Below, piece by piece: positions 1 to 10,880 of a stretch of 64,000 nt of DNA. The stretch's first letter is position 1, and every line of letters begins with the position of its first letter. Location of the stretch: assembly GCA_963576475.1 (NCBI GenBank), contig OY754973.1:11761253-11825252 (forward strand), read 5' to 3'. Source of the DNA: Molanna angustata. Its lineage: Eukaryota; Arthropoda; Insecta; Trichoptera; Molannidae. A model generated the notes under the pieces. That model saw only the letters and a list, made by a program, of their open reading frames with translations, ran no database searches and was not told the DNA's origin. The translations under genes and the position numbers were made by a program.

Positions 1-425
1 TACACTTTTTATCATCAATCTTTCAACTCCATTCATGTTAGACTTACTTAAAAAATAAGTTATTTATATTAAATTTATTTATTTCAAATTTTGAAAATAA
101 CATTTATATGGAATTCCGTCAACATCTTCTTGGTCATCAAGGTCGAAAATTAATATTAAATCAAAATACCTTAATCATTTAATCTAGTCTGAATTATCTT
201 ATTCACTTCATTCATGTTTTTATATTTTATTAAGCAGAGCAGTTGTTAAAAACACATTGATATTTAGCGATCAATAATTCGTTTAGATTCATCTCTTATA
301 TTCATACGAATTAAATGACTTACACAAAAGAAAGTTTAAATTTGGTGGATCGATTAAAAAAAGTAAGTCGTGTATCGAAAAAATGTTTATTAATTATTAA
401 TGTACACAATTTGGGAATTATTTTC
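1..425. other. AT-rich noncoding sequence
   Basis: I see no gene, RNA or clear repeat here before the transposase remnant. The 91-codon open stretch starting at 315 is an antisense shadow over that remnant. Confidence 0.5.
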
Positions 426-645
426 TTAAAAATAATATCGTCCCAATGTAGACCCTCGCGTTCGCAGCACTCACTTAATCGAACAGTAAAATTAGCATGT
501 GGACTCAGTGATGGATACCATATCGTTTCGGATATTTACTTTCAAATGCGGTTTATTGGCGTAAACTTTAGATTTAAGATAGCCCCATAGGAAAAAGTCC
601 ATAGGGGTTTATTCATCAGGACTGCGTGGAGGCCAATTTATGTCA
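426..645 (-). pseudogene. Decayed DDE (Tc1/mariner-type) transposase, C-terminal fragment
   Basis: Read on the minus strand in one frame, this encodes WPPRSPDE, then MDFFLWGYLKSKVYANKPH, then LKVNIRNDM, and ends GSTLGRYYF before a TAA at 426-428. W-P-x-R-S-P-D followed by D-F-F-L-W-G-Y-L-K is the signature around the last catalytic acidic residue of IS630/Tc1/mariner-like transposases in insects, and G-x-x-x-G-R-Y-Y-F resembles their usual C-terminal end. Three internal stops interrupt the frame, one directly after the SPDE motif, so it is dead. Only the last quarter of the protein is present; I do not see the DNA-binding domain or the first two catalytic aspartates upstream. The family call rests on motif recognition, not alignment. 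Confidence 0.75.
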
Positions 646-699
646 CTTCTCCTGCAGGCTAAGTCTGTAAGTAGATCTCGACCGATACATGTCGAGATT

Positions 700-737
700 A
701 ACTGTCAAAATATCGACTAATCGATATTTTGACAGTT
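700..737. repeat. Perfect 17-bp inverted repeat with 4-bp loop
   Basis: Arms at 700-716 and 721-737 (AACTGTCAAAATATCGA and its complement) are separated by CTAA, giving a hairpin able to form a cruciform. It lies about 60 bp beside the transposase remnant and could be the closed centre of a collapsed inverted-repeat element, but no flanking duplication is evident. Confidence 0.8.
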
Positions 738-2951
738 TTGGTAGTCACTAAGCAGATAACGCGTCGAATCGTTCTCGCCCACTTATTTGACGGCGAGATT
801 GGGTCGACATCGAGTCGAGTGACAAGATCTAACGCCGCCATGTTGAATTGAATGTCATTTTTTACGCAAACCATGCCTAATTTCATATTTATTTTGAGAA
901 TAATTATATAAACGGGTTAAACAACGCCGTTTAAGAGATTCTTCAAATCCCTTAAATATTCCGCGTAATTCTTTTATTGCTAATTACCGCGTAATAAAAG
1001 TTTTATATGGTTACATATTTATTGGAAATATGCGTCCGTAAATGTTTTCCGTAGGTATAGATTTGAAATAATTTTTGATTTTGAGAAAGTATTCTTGTAA
1101 GCGATATTATCACATATGTATTTTAACACTTAACAAAAAAAAATTCAGCATAGTTTTTAGTAAAAAAAAAACAACTCGCTGCTGTCATCACACTTGATAA
1201 ATTGATCGAAATATAATTAAAAATAACTTTTAAAATTACTCTCAAAACATTCAAAAAACACAAAAGAAACTTAATTTAATCGTATTATAACTTGCTTTCG
1301 TGCTTAAAAATATGACCATATGATATTTATTTAACATATTTAAGAAAACAAATTTGACATTTATTCAAATCATGGGGAAAATATTGTGTATTGCCATAAA
1401 TAATAATTCAAAAATGTACCGCAAGCCAGCCCAACGGCGACAAATACTAATAAGTGCATTTACGAACTCAACAGCGCTTAGTGACTACGAATTGTCGTCA
1501 CGGGCGTAAACTTGGCGAGAAGAGCGGCGAGACATTGTCGGATCTCGATTTTTTTATTGACTTGGCCTGCTGGAGATCATGAAATAGATGTATTGGACGT
1601 GTGTGACGTTGCACCGTCTTAAGTTCGTATTAATTAAACTAATATGTTCTGTCAAACACAGACTATTCACATTCGGTTCAGTGCGACCTACAAGTTTAAG
1701 CATACCTCATGAAAAGGTCAATATAACATAGGGAGGGAAGTGTGTAGGTAGTATGGGGTGGTGTTGGGATCCGTTCTTTAGCATAATATTAAACTTGATA
1801 TTTATACAATCGATAAGTTTATCGATAATATACCAACAATAAGTAAGTTATTCGTAAGACATATATTTGATTAAAGCTATAATAATTAATTATCGACAAC
1901 GGTACCCACCTCGTTCATGTTTACTTAATAACTGCTACGTAACTGGATAACTTAAATTTCTGGCAATCGCAAAGGGAACACGAGGGTTAGGGGCATCATT
2001 AAACGGTGGTATCTCAGTAATGCCAAGTAGATAGGAATGAGACGAAGGAGATAATTGAGATGCTAAACTATTGTCGGAGACGGAGTTGATGGAAAGCCCT
2101 TTGTGAAAGATTCACATTTATTGAGGGACTTGTCTTCTTCAAAGCTAGGAAGGCACTTTATGATTGATGATAGTCTCCTGTTTTATTATGGGACACCTTC
2201 CTATTTTCCAGAAATGTTCATGTTTTAGGGTTTATATAATTTCATGATGTAGATATTATAACAACACCATTAGAACAGCTTTAAAGGTTAGATCTATTTT
2301 CGCATTTAGACCGACTATAAATAATCCTGCGTATTATTTTAACCGCTGAAAATTTAGCAGCAGAGAGGTTTGGTTACTTTGCCAGCATCCTATGTTAAGT
2401 AAAGAAGAAATATACAATTGCAATAAATAATTTAGTATGTATAATCTTAGTTTAAAAACAATTTATGCTAACGAATCAGGAATAACTTGCTTTGTCGAAA
2501 AAAAAAATAAACCTATGAAAAAATATTCGAACTGCTGGCGATATTTCGGTTTCGAAAGATAATGCGAGGATATAATTTTAAGTTATTTATTTATTTCTGA
2601 CACTAACAAAATACACAAACATGATACATAAGGCCTCTAATAATCAAATGACAGGCGTCTGTCACATAATTTATACTTACCATAAAATGAATGAAAATTT
2701 TATTAAATTAAATATAAAAAATACTTTAATACTAAAATTTATAAAAGAATAAACATTAACGAATTACATTTACTATAACTCCTTAGAAAATTACCGAAAA
2801 CAAATAAAAATATTATTCAAACCTAGTTCACTAACTCCTTCAAACAAGCTCCTACTTTCAAAGCAAATAATCTCTCCTTTTCCTCATTTTATTCTCTTTT
2901 TGTATCTTTTTTGTGTTTTTATCTTCTTTTTCCTCATTTTTATTCTTTAAA
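738..2951. other. AT-rich noncoding sequence
   Basis: I find no convincing ORF, RNA gene or repeat. There is a GC-richer patch around 1480-1570 and a short palindrome around 1807-1828 (ATCGATAA...TTATCGAT). The 62-codon minus ORF at 698-886 has no recognisable motif. Confidence 0.5.
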
Positions 2952-3360
2952 AAAATTGAGAAGCACTTTTCAGATATCCTTCAAAATCTTATGGGGTCTA
3001 AGTGAGTATTAGATATCCAATAGAATGTAAACTTAAAAAATATTTTTTCTCTCGCTATTTTTTACTCTTCACTAACCCAAGGGGATATAGTGGGGAGTTA
3101 TATATTCGTAATTTTTATGGCTATTTATTATTGCAGTTTATCAACTAGTATCATGCTGAGATTGTATTCTGAAAGTTACATCATAATGTATCTGGGTGTG
3201 TATGTGCTGTGTGCTATGTACGGCGTGTTAATTCTACTTTATCGATTATATACTCAAATATTCATTCGATTCTTTTCAAATTTTGCGAATTTGTATATCT
3301 AATACTTGATTAGACCCCATTTTATTTTGAAGGATATCTGATTAGTGCTTTTCATTTTTT
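2952..3360. mobile_element. MITE-like repeat with ~65-bp inverted ends
   Basis: The segment at about 2952-3019 matches the reverse complement of about 3292-3357; shared blocks include CAGATATCCTTCAAAAT, ATGGGGTCTAA and GTATTAGATAT. The roughly 270 bp between has no homologous coding sequence. The 70-codon ORF at 3090-3302 reads through one end and is judged accidental. A second copy lies inverted at about 45530-45930 and matches both an end and the interior, so this is an interspersed family. In that copy homology extends past the arm to a position matching about 3430, so the true boundary may lie further out. No target duplication was identified. Confidence 0.65.
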
Positions 3361-3832
3361 TAACTGTCAAATATTTCAAAGTGACCCCAAGCTCAGGAAA
3401 CTCAAAATTCGTCATTTTTATTTTCAAATTGGTAAAAAGGCACCTCACTTTCATAAAATGGCATTGAAGAATAATCATTTTGTCATAATAATAAAATATT
3501 TAAATAAAAATAATTTAACAAAAACATTTGGCGATGGTGAATATTTTCCATACAAAATTTTGATTACTCTATGGAGCGACATTTTTAGTGAAGAGTATAG
3601 CGTTGGCCACAACCAACTCTTATACCTATACCTCTTATTCTTATACCTACTCTTCAGCATACTTGTTGAAATATTTAAATTATATTCTTATTTATTGAAA
3701 ATAAAACATTCGCAGTTTACAAAGCTGTAGTTTTCTGTAATAAATACTGCCGAGTGCGGAATAACCAAAATTTTACCATCACCGCACAGTTCCTACCTGC
3801 GTACCTACTCAGATATTAAAGGTAGGTAGATT

Positions 3833-4070
3833 ATGTTGTGAAGCACCGGCTACGAACAGTGCTTCCACACATTTCCAATATAATCGTTTTCGGGTAGGTA
3901 TCCCGTAAAAGGCGGGTAATCGAATATACTGCAGGCAAAATAACATCTTACAATGTTTAATAATGAGGTTGACCATCCATTCTAAATGTTTCATTTTTAG
4001 GTGAGAGGAGACTGGTGTGTGGACATACGAGCATGTGTTGTGCTACCTTTTTATAAGTCAATGCATACTA
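3833..4070 (+). repeat. Interspersed repeat family A, copy 1
   Basis: Begins with a block like GAAGCACCGGCTACGAACAG, then a GGGTAGGTATCCCGTAAAAG block, ATCGAATATACTGCAGGCAA, and a GTGAGAGGAGACTGGTGTGT block, in the same order as copies at 4917, 31015 and 33070. Its 3' end, with the conserved CCCACA...GGGATATGCCGTGATGG segment, is missing. This is probably the 3' portion of a non-LTR retrotransposon or a SINE-like derivative; there is no coding potential. Confidence 0.7.
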
Positions 4071-4916
4071 CTGATAAATAAAACTGGAAATCTAAAATCA
4101 GCAAATATCGCTGTTAATATGAATTATATAACTCGACTACCAAACTGGTAACGAAATACATATATTGGTCATATCTATTTTAATAAAGGATTGCCAATTT
4201 TGTGTGGCATATGTAAATATCTTTTGAATATATTTAATTGTGTAGTTTGATAAGACGCGAACCATTGGATGATAGCACCCATCCAATATACCTATACACT
4301 AATAGTTTGTTATATGTAATTGAAGAAAACTATGATGGTAAACTATGAAAGTTGATTCTACCATACAGCTCAGTTCAATTCAAATGATTTTAAATAAATC
4401 GTATAGATACGCGTGCTTGTGTTTATTTTCTGGTTATCACAGAAACTGTTTTTCGTTCTCTATTTAGTTTTCTGCCAGTGGAATAGAGCTCGTTTCCCCT
4501 TCAATCAATGTCTATTTTGCATTTCCAACATCCTGTCAGAGCGGCCTGCAAAGGAAGCCATCTTAAATATACGCTCCACTACAGGGAAAATTTTATTCCA
4601 CCGAGCCATTGCTGTTTGTAAGGTAAAAGTGACAAGTTCATTCCTCTAACGATTGTGGAAAGAATGAAATAGGAATGAGGAATATGTCAAGAAGAGCAAA
4701 GACATACATCAAAAGATAATCCAAGAAGGAAGATAGACACAATTTCGCCATAAAATATTCATACATCTGATTTACATTCAAGACTGCAATAACTCGATTG
4801 GTTTAAAAGACGTCGCATAAAATACAATATGAATATCAACTGTCGCGAAATAATAATAGTTATGCTATACTTTTTTTATGATTAAAACTACAAATAAGTA
4901 TCTACAATAATATTTT
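4071..4916. other. Noncoding sequence between family A copies
   Basis: AT-rich with no recognised gene. The 78-codon open stretch at 4413-4649 has no family motif that I recognise. Confidence 0.45.
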
Positions 4917-5190
4917 TGTTATGAGGCACCGGCTAAGAATAATGCTTCCACTATTTTTTTATTATCATTGATTTCGGGTGTCCGTAAGAGCCGATTGATC
5001 GAAAATACAACAGGCAAAATAGTATTTCACATAGTTCCTTTGAATGTAGTTAGTGCTTTTTCAGGTGAGGCGATACTGGTGTGTGGGATAGGTACAGGCA
5101 TGTGTCTTGTTTCCTTTTAAAAGGTTATGCAAACTTGCACACATGTCCCTGGTTTCACATTGTGGGTTATGCCGTGGGTTATGTATGAAT
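4917..5190 (+). repeat. Interspersed repeat family A, copy 2
   Basis: Same block order as copy 1: GAGGCACCGGCTAAGAATAA, a GTGTCCGTAAGAGCCG block, GAAAATACAACAGGCAAAAT, GGTGAGGCGATACTGGTGTG. It continues to a 3' end containing CATTGTGGGTTATGCCGTGG and a (GAAT)n tail. The short tail microsatellite suggests target-primed reverse transcription, so a LINE or LINE-mobilised origin is inferred. Confidence 0.75.
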
Positions 5191-5199
5191 GAATGAATA

Positions 5200-5540
5200 A
5201 AAAGTAATAATTTAGTACAGGGAAACATGGCAGAAGACACATGGAAGTAGAATTAGAAGCCCCTGATAACTTCGCCCGCCCTAAGGAAAGACTTCCCCCG
5301 GGCCACAACGTGGAGTGGCGTACGTGGAAGTCAATAAACAGACTGAGGACGGGCGTTGGAAGAACGTTGGATAACCTGTCTACATGGGGCTTCCTGCAAC
5401 AGGGAATACCAACGACATGTGACTGTGGAGAGCAGCAGACCACCGCACACCGCCCCTCAAGTCCAGTCAACTACACCATGCACGATTGTGCTATTGACGT
5501 TGCTAGGCACTGGCAGAAAATTATTAAAATGCATTGCTGA
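5200..5540 (+). pseudogene. LINE ORF2 C-terminal fragment
   Basis: The frame open from about 5200 to the stop at 5538-5540 encodes a segment with SINRLRTGVGRT, then NLSTWGF, C-D-C-G-E-Q-Q-T-T-A-H, a C...C-A-I-D-V-A-R-H-W block and a terminal lysine-rich tail. The S-I-N-R-L-R-T-G-V-G-R plus CDCG zinc-knuckle plus V-A-R-x-W arrangement is the familiar C-terminus of insect non-LTR retrotransposon polyproteins. The frame is intact over about 100 residues, but reverse transcriptase and endonuclease are absent, so it is a 5'-truncated insertion. It directly follows the tail of family A copy 2. Whether the two come from one element is unclear. Confidence 0.7.
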
Positions 5541-5599
5541 CATGTAAGAAGAAGAAGTAAAAACAATGTGTATATTAGACGAGAATGTACGATTGAAAG

Positions 5600-6010
5600 A
5601 TATATCGTTAGATGAAAATAAATGCCCTAAGATAGTTTGGCCTCATAAAAAGAATTAGCGATGACCTTCTGACGATAAAAGTTTATAAGGCTGATAAAAG
5701 AGAAACGAAAAGTACATGTCGACCAAGAAAAAGATGGCTCGATCACATATTTGGAATTTTGAATGATGGAGAAGTTAGAATAACAAAAGACCCTGTATGA
5801 GACGATGCATGGACTTGAAAGAAGAGCGAAATGTACGTCAAGTGAGAGGAGTCGGGCGTTTGGTTCTCTCTGCCGTGATGTAATGGTATGGTAACTTATC
5901 ATTTCAAATTGTGGAGATACAGAATGATGAAATTAGACGCCGTACCAAGCTTCTTGACATCATTGGCCAAATTGCCAGACTAAAATGGCAGCGGCAGGCA
6001 AATGGCAAAA
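5600..6010 (+). pseudogene. LINE remnants (two short C-terminal fragments)
   Basis: Around 5690-5860 the plus strand encodes a broken segment with CRPRKRWLDHIFGILNDGE, and around 5905-6000 another with NDEIRRRTKLLDI followed by IARLKWQ. Both motifs (R-P-x-K-R-W-x-D and N-x-E-I-R-R-R-T-K...I-A-x-L-K-W-x-W) recur at the C-terminal end of lepidopteran LINE reverse transcriptase polyproteins. Stops and frameshifts interrupt them. A GGTTCTCTCTGCCGTGATG block near 5861 is shared with 48650-48750. They may derive from two LINE families inserted side by side. Confidence 0.55.
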
Positions 6011-6062
6011 ATCCAAGGATAAATTACAAAAAATCTGTAATATTTTGCTTAACTTTCTTAGA

Positions 6063-7230
6063 TGTTAATTTACCTGTTGTATTTTCGAATACCCGGCTAA
6101 CACGACACTTGAAACTCGAAAGAATAGAAGCACTATTCTATGTCGGTACCTCGGAGCAAAGATAGGTAACTTAAGAAAATGAACACTTCAATAAATACTT
6201 TAATATTGTTCGGCTTTGTGAATTTGAAGTTTCCAACATATTATTATAATGAACGAATGAGTTGTAATTATAACTCTTTTAGTATCAAATATGAACTACC
6301 AATAAATATTTTTATATAAAATAAAAATAATACGATTCACCACAGCGAACGAATCTGATTATATTTAGATTTAATAAATCAGTTCGCATTAATGACATAA
6401 ATACAATTGCCTATTCGTGCGTGTTCTAATGAAATTATTTATTCTGGCAAAATGGACGTTGCAAAAAAATATTTTTCAGAGTAAAAATAATAATAATAAT
6501 AATATAACACCAAATTCTTGTTCTGCACAAGAAATTTTCTAAATAAATAATAAAAGCAGAAATATACGACACACTTGGATATACACTCTCTCTCTCCCTG
6601 AAACCATGATTAATGTTTTGTGTCTAACGCAATGGTAAGGTTGTATTGTTAATTTACCTGTTGTATTTTCGAATACCCGGCTAACACGACACTTGAAACT
6701 CGAAAGAATAGAAGCACTATTCTATGTCGGTACCTCGGAGCAAAGATAGGTAACTTAAGAAAATGAACACTTCAATAAATACTTTAATATTGTTCGGCTT
6801 TGTGAATTTGAAGTTTCCAACATATTATTATAATGAACGAATGAGTTGTAATTATAACTCTTTTAGTATCAAATATGAACTACCAATAAATATTTTTATA
6901 TAAAATAAAAATAATACGATTCACCACAGCGAACGAATCTGATTATATTTAGATTTAATAAATCAGTTCGCATTAATGACATAAATACAATTGCCTATTC
7001 GTGCGTGTTCTAATGAAATTATTTATTCTGGCAAAATGGACGTTGCAAAAAAATATTTTTCAGAGTAAAAATAATAATAATAATAATATAACACCAAATT
7101 CTTGTTCTGCACAAGAAATTTTCTAAATAAATAATAAAAGCAGAAATATACGACACACTTGGATATACACTCTCTCTCTCCCTGAAACCATGATTAATGT
7201 TTTGTGTCTAACGCAATGGTAAGGTTGTAT
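6063..7230. repeat. Tandem duplication, 2 x 584 bp
   Basis: The block at 6063-6646 is repeated immediately at 6647-7230. Reading the two copies in parallel I saw no difference, including a (TAA)n run and a CTCTCTCTCTC run. TGT occurs at the start of both copies and again just after the second (7231-7233), the microhomology expected from unequal exchange or replication slippage. No coding sequence or transposon ends are recognised inside. An assembly duplication of two haplotypes is an alternative explanation. Confidence 0.9.
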
Positions 7231-7439
7231 TGTACCTACTTATATCACAAAAGAAATATCAACATTATACAGTTATTATTACATAATACAGACACAAGAT
7301 CATTTACGATATAACATTATATGGTCGTTTCAATTTGAGTCGTTAGTCATGTTATAAGTAAATAAGTTGTGGGTAGGTACTTATAATATTGTATTATATT
7401 CAGCGAACAGAAAATGACTAAATTATAAGTTTTATTGTA

Positions 7440-7940
7440 TTATTTTGGATAAACCACTTGTTAAAATTGAAATTGCGACCAGTTTCGAACGAACGAATAT
7501 TTTATATACAAAATATAAATGCGCAGCGTCAATAAAGGTAGTGTTTTTGGCACCAAGACTTTATAATAAAATTATGATGGATATTGAACGAAATATATCG
7601 CATATGGGGAAAACTTCAAAGACATCGTTACTCGTTGGCTGAAGCAGATTGGTAGAGAAAGATCTGCCTCGGTACTCTTAGATTTTTTGAGATAGAAGTT
7701 TTACAGTTTTTCATCCTGGTTGTCGATGTCGAAGTGAATGAAATATATGTGAAGAAAACAATAAAACAAATCATAATATGATCGCAGAGTAGCCATAACA
7801 AATTCAAATTACAACTGCCTCAGAACAGACTATGTCTAGCGAGGCAGTAACATTTCCAAATGTGTGAAAAAAAAATTGTAATAAGGTATAAATTAAATTG
7901 TATTTTGTTCCTTCGTAATATTTATACTGTTGGAAATATA
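7440..7940 (+). pseudogene. Possible LINE C-terminal and 3' UTR remnant
   Basis: A short frame near 7445-7640 contains ERTNILYTKYKCAASIKVVF followed by LAPRLYNKI and a downstream LKQIGRERSASVL in another frame. The A-P-R-L-Y-N-K block resembles the terminal segment of CR1/Jockey-type LINE proteins. Downstream at 7815 the sequence ACTGCCTCAGAACAGACT is shared with a LINE 3' UTR-like repeat at 26680-26930. Weak call; chance is possible. Confidence 0.35.
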
Positions 7941-7943
7941 TTC

Positions 7944-7983
7944 ATTCATTCATTCAATTGTCCATTCATTCATTCATTACTGT
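7944..7983. repeat. (ATTC)n microsatellite
   Basis: Runs of CATTCATTCATTC interrupted once, probably the tail of the LINE remnant just upstream. Confidence 0.8.
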
Positions 7984-8027
7984 AGGTAAGTCCTTTTTTC
8001 TTACCCATACTATTATACAACATGATC

Positions 8028-8086
8028 GTATGTATGTATGTATGTATGTATGCATGTATGTATGTATGTATGTATGTATGTATGTT
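8028..8086. repeat. (TATG)n microsatellite
   Basis: About 14 units of TATG with one TGCA interruption. The minus ORF across it (threonine/histidine/tyrosine-rich) is an artefact of the repeat. Confidence 0.95.
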
Positions 8087-8269
8087 TGGAAATTAACTAT
8101 CAAACAATTGAGAGTCCCGTAGATATTGTGTAGTGTATACTGCCATACAAATTGAAAGAATCGATGTCGTCCCAAAATTCATTTTTTATAAAAATTGTTA
8201 AAAAAAGTAGAAGTAAATTGTTAGTAAAAGTAAAGTAGTAGGTACTTATATTTTTTAACAGATTTTTAA

Positions 8270-8420
8270 TTATCTCAATAGAGACGAAGTTGGAATATTT
8301 ACTGTAGGAGGACCGGGAAACCTGTCATCGGCTGGTTTACCTACGTGATCACTTTATGCGCTTGCGCAACGTTCACCAATTATGCCCTTTTAATGAGATC
8401 CCTATCAATTCTTCTTTTTG
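8270..8420 (+). repeat. Interspersed repeat family C, copy 1
   Basis: Contains CAATAGAGACGAAGTTGGAA, GCGCTTGCGCAACGTTCACC and GAGATCCCTATCAATTCTTC. The same ordered blocks occur at 63877-64000, and a shorter inverted match lies at 32265-32345. No coding potential and no recognised ends. Confidence 0.6.
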
Positions 8421-9600
8421 AAAGTTCTATATATTGCAATACTGAAATTTTTTTAGCTTGAAAATAAGGATTTTTACTACAGTCATCTATAAGTGAAATT
8501 ATGAGCAACATTCTTATTATTTTTATTTATTTTTGTTGTAACGCCATCTATTGAGAGAATTGTTTTTTTTTGTAAATAATGAGAGCAACAATTCTTATAC
8601 CTGAGGTGACAATGCATTTTTCGCATAGAAGTCACCCCTGAATTGCGCCAGACTTATAAGGTCATTTTTGTCTTAATTACCTACTTGTACCAATGTGTAT
8701 GTAATCGAATATTTAAGTAGTATAAGTCTTTCTTTTTCGTGTCCGGCTAAGCTCTACCACTCTAATAAGCAGCGACTGACATCGCGTTGTTGTTGTGTTG
8801 TTGTTGTTGTTGACTACTCTAAGTTCGACTTTTTTCGATATTTAAAAAAATGGAAATATAGGTAGTTTACACATATGTTATCATAAAAATGTTTTTCTTA
8901 GTAAAAATTTTTGAGAAACTCTGGAACTTTTTAAAAAAAAAAACAGTTATTACTTTTTTTATACAAATTTTCAGAAAAAAAAATTGTAAATTAACTATTC
9001 AGTGTTGTGGATAAAACATCAGGTGATGGGGATTAATGTTGTTGGGTAGTGGACTGTATAATAAACGATCTCACCGATGCTTCTCTTATTCCTAGTTCAC
9101 AATAATCATTTCTTTTCTGTTCACTGGTTGAATCATCCACACGCGGTGATCTTCAAACTTGTACTAAACATTTTTCAATTGTCACTTACATATTGTAAAC
9201 CAAAATTCTTGCGACTAACTTTCCAAGTGACAATTCTCAAACACATCGGTGAGGGGACAATGGCAAGGAAGGGATACACGGAAATATGACAACACTTAGT
9301 TAATTTTTTTCTATAGAAGCTGAGTGATAAAAATGAGTCTCTCTCTTAACAAACCTAGAGATTAAATTATACTTGACTGACAATGAGAAGTTTTGTTAAT
9401 CTCTATGTAAGTTTATAAGATCAGTAAGCATAATTAATTACTGAACAACAACTAGAGTCTTCCAAGACATCCACACCTCCCTACTGTTCCAGTTGCCTTA
9501 CTTCATGTTGACTTTAATAATTTACCTACCTACCTACATCGCTTAAACGTGGAGCTTTTTCATATTATTATTTCAACAAATTAAAGAAAATAAGCTGCAT
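8421..9600. other. AT-rich noncoding sequence with a (TTG)n run
   Basis: No gene recognised. A (TTG)n microsatellite lies at 8787-8812. The 70-codon ORF at 9077-9289 shows no domain. Confidence 0.45.
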
Positions 9601-9740
9601 AGTAAATAAAAAAAATTTATTTATTTTAACACATGATTGTACATCACTTATTTGCTAGTGCAAATGGCGGACTTATTGCCTAGTGGCAATTTCTTCCAGA
9701 CAACCATCTGTAACAATTGTGAGTGAAAAGGGTACATGTA
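9601..9740. repeat. Short interspersed repeat, also at 32130-32205
   Basis: The block around GCGGACTTATTGCC and GGCAATTTCTTCCAGACAAC matches a diverged copy at 32130-32205. Probably a LINE or SINE 3' fragment; noncoding. Confidence 0.5.
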
Positions 9741-9922
9741 CAAAAAAAAAGAAAACCTATATAAAACTATAAACATATTACATTTAAACACAAGATAGTA
9801 AGAAGAATAAAAAATATGTAAGAAAATAATATATCATCAAAATTTAAAACAAAAATAATAAGGTACACTTGATTTTTTTCGGAGGCAATTTCAGAGGTGG
9901 AATATTCAATACAAGCTTTTCA

Positions 9923-9990
9923 TTCATTCATTCATACCATCACGGCATATCCCAAAATGTGGGGTAACCAGCAACAGGTGTGCGGCTGTT
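9923..9990 (-). repeat. Family A 3'-end fragment (copy 5, inverted)
   Basis: CATTCATTCATACCATCACG, CATATCCCAAAATGTGGGGT and AACCAGC are the reverse complement of the family A 3' end including its GAAT-type tail. The 5' part is absent, consistent with 5' truncation. Confidence 0.7.
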
Positions 9991-10880
9991 AATTAATACA
10001 TAAAAGAAAGCATGACAAGCTTTTAACCCGGTATCTCGTAGAAAGTCTAAATTATTAATATTCACTTAACTATTTTAAACGTCCAGTTACGAAGCGACCG
10101 AGTACTTCCTTTGAAATAAAAAAAGTATTTCTTCATGTGTGATATGATTGAAAAAAAATTATTGCATCAAAATACTCGTCGTTTGGAAAATATTGCTTTA
10201 TGCCTCCAAACCACCATTAAAGATTTGTTTGTCCTGTGCACCATTGGACAACAACAATATCAATATTAGAAACCGATCTCAACACAACAAAAACATAGAT
10301 TTACTTTTATGCATAGTAATCTCTTCTGTTATCATTACTTTTTGTTGTTTTCAATAGAACTTTGTTCATTCGCATCTAAACACGAGCCACGACAATGCGA
10401 ATATTATTAACTATCCTCATTTTATTGCGAATATCGGGGTTTGGAGTGAATGTGAATATGGGGACTTATAATAAAACCAACAGTTGCCGGTTGAGTATTA
10501 CTAACTTCGTCCATTGCTTTGGTCAGTACCATAGACAATCTGCAATACAAATCCACCCCATAGTGTTCAAACTAAATAATGTTCTTCTGATATGATATTA
10601 TGTGAAGCCATCGTAGGGATGGGAATTTCAATTTTGGTCTGTAATAGCAGATATCGGACGAATCCTTCAAATCCCGTTTCTAAACTGTGTATAGGCGATA
10701 AATGTTTAGCGAAATTCTAATATTAGGGAAACGAGTGGTTATAATTAAAATTGGAATTTCTGTAAATACACGGAAAATAAAACAGTTTCAATGTCTGTAG
10801 TTGAGATTTTCTCAATGACGCGGAAGATATAACTTCATAAAACATTATGCTAAGCTTCCTTTACATTCCGTGTTAATATC
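9991..10880. other. Noncoding; one small ORF with a signal-peptide-like start
   Basis: No recognised gene. The ATG ORF at 10395-10595 (66 codons) begins MRILLTILILLRISGFG, a hydrophobic N-terminus like a signal peptide, but the remainder has no known motif and there is no sign of further exons. I do not call it a gene. Confidence 0.4.

Noticed and set aside
3090..3302. 70-codon hydrophobic ORF
   Set aside because: Lies inside an inverted-end repeat and extends into its arm; the inverted copy at 45.6 kb does not preserve it.
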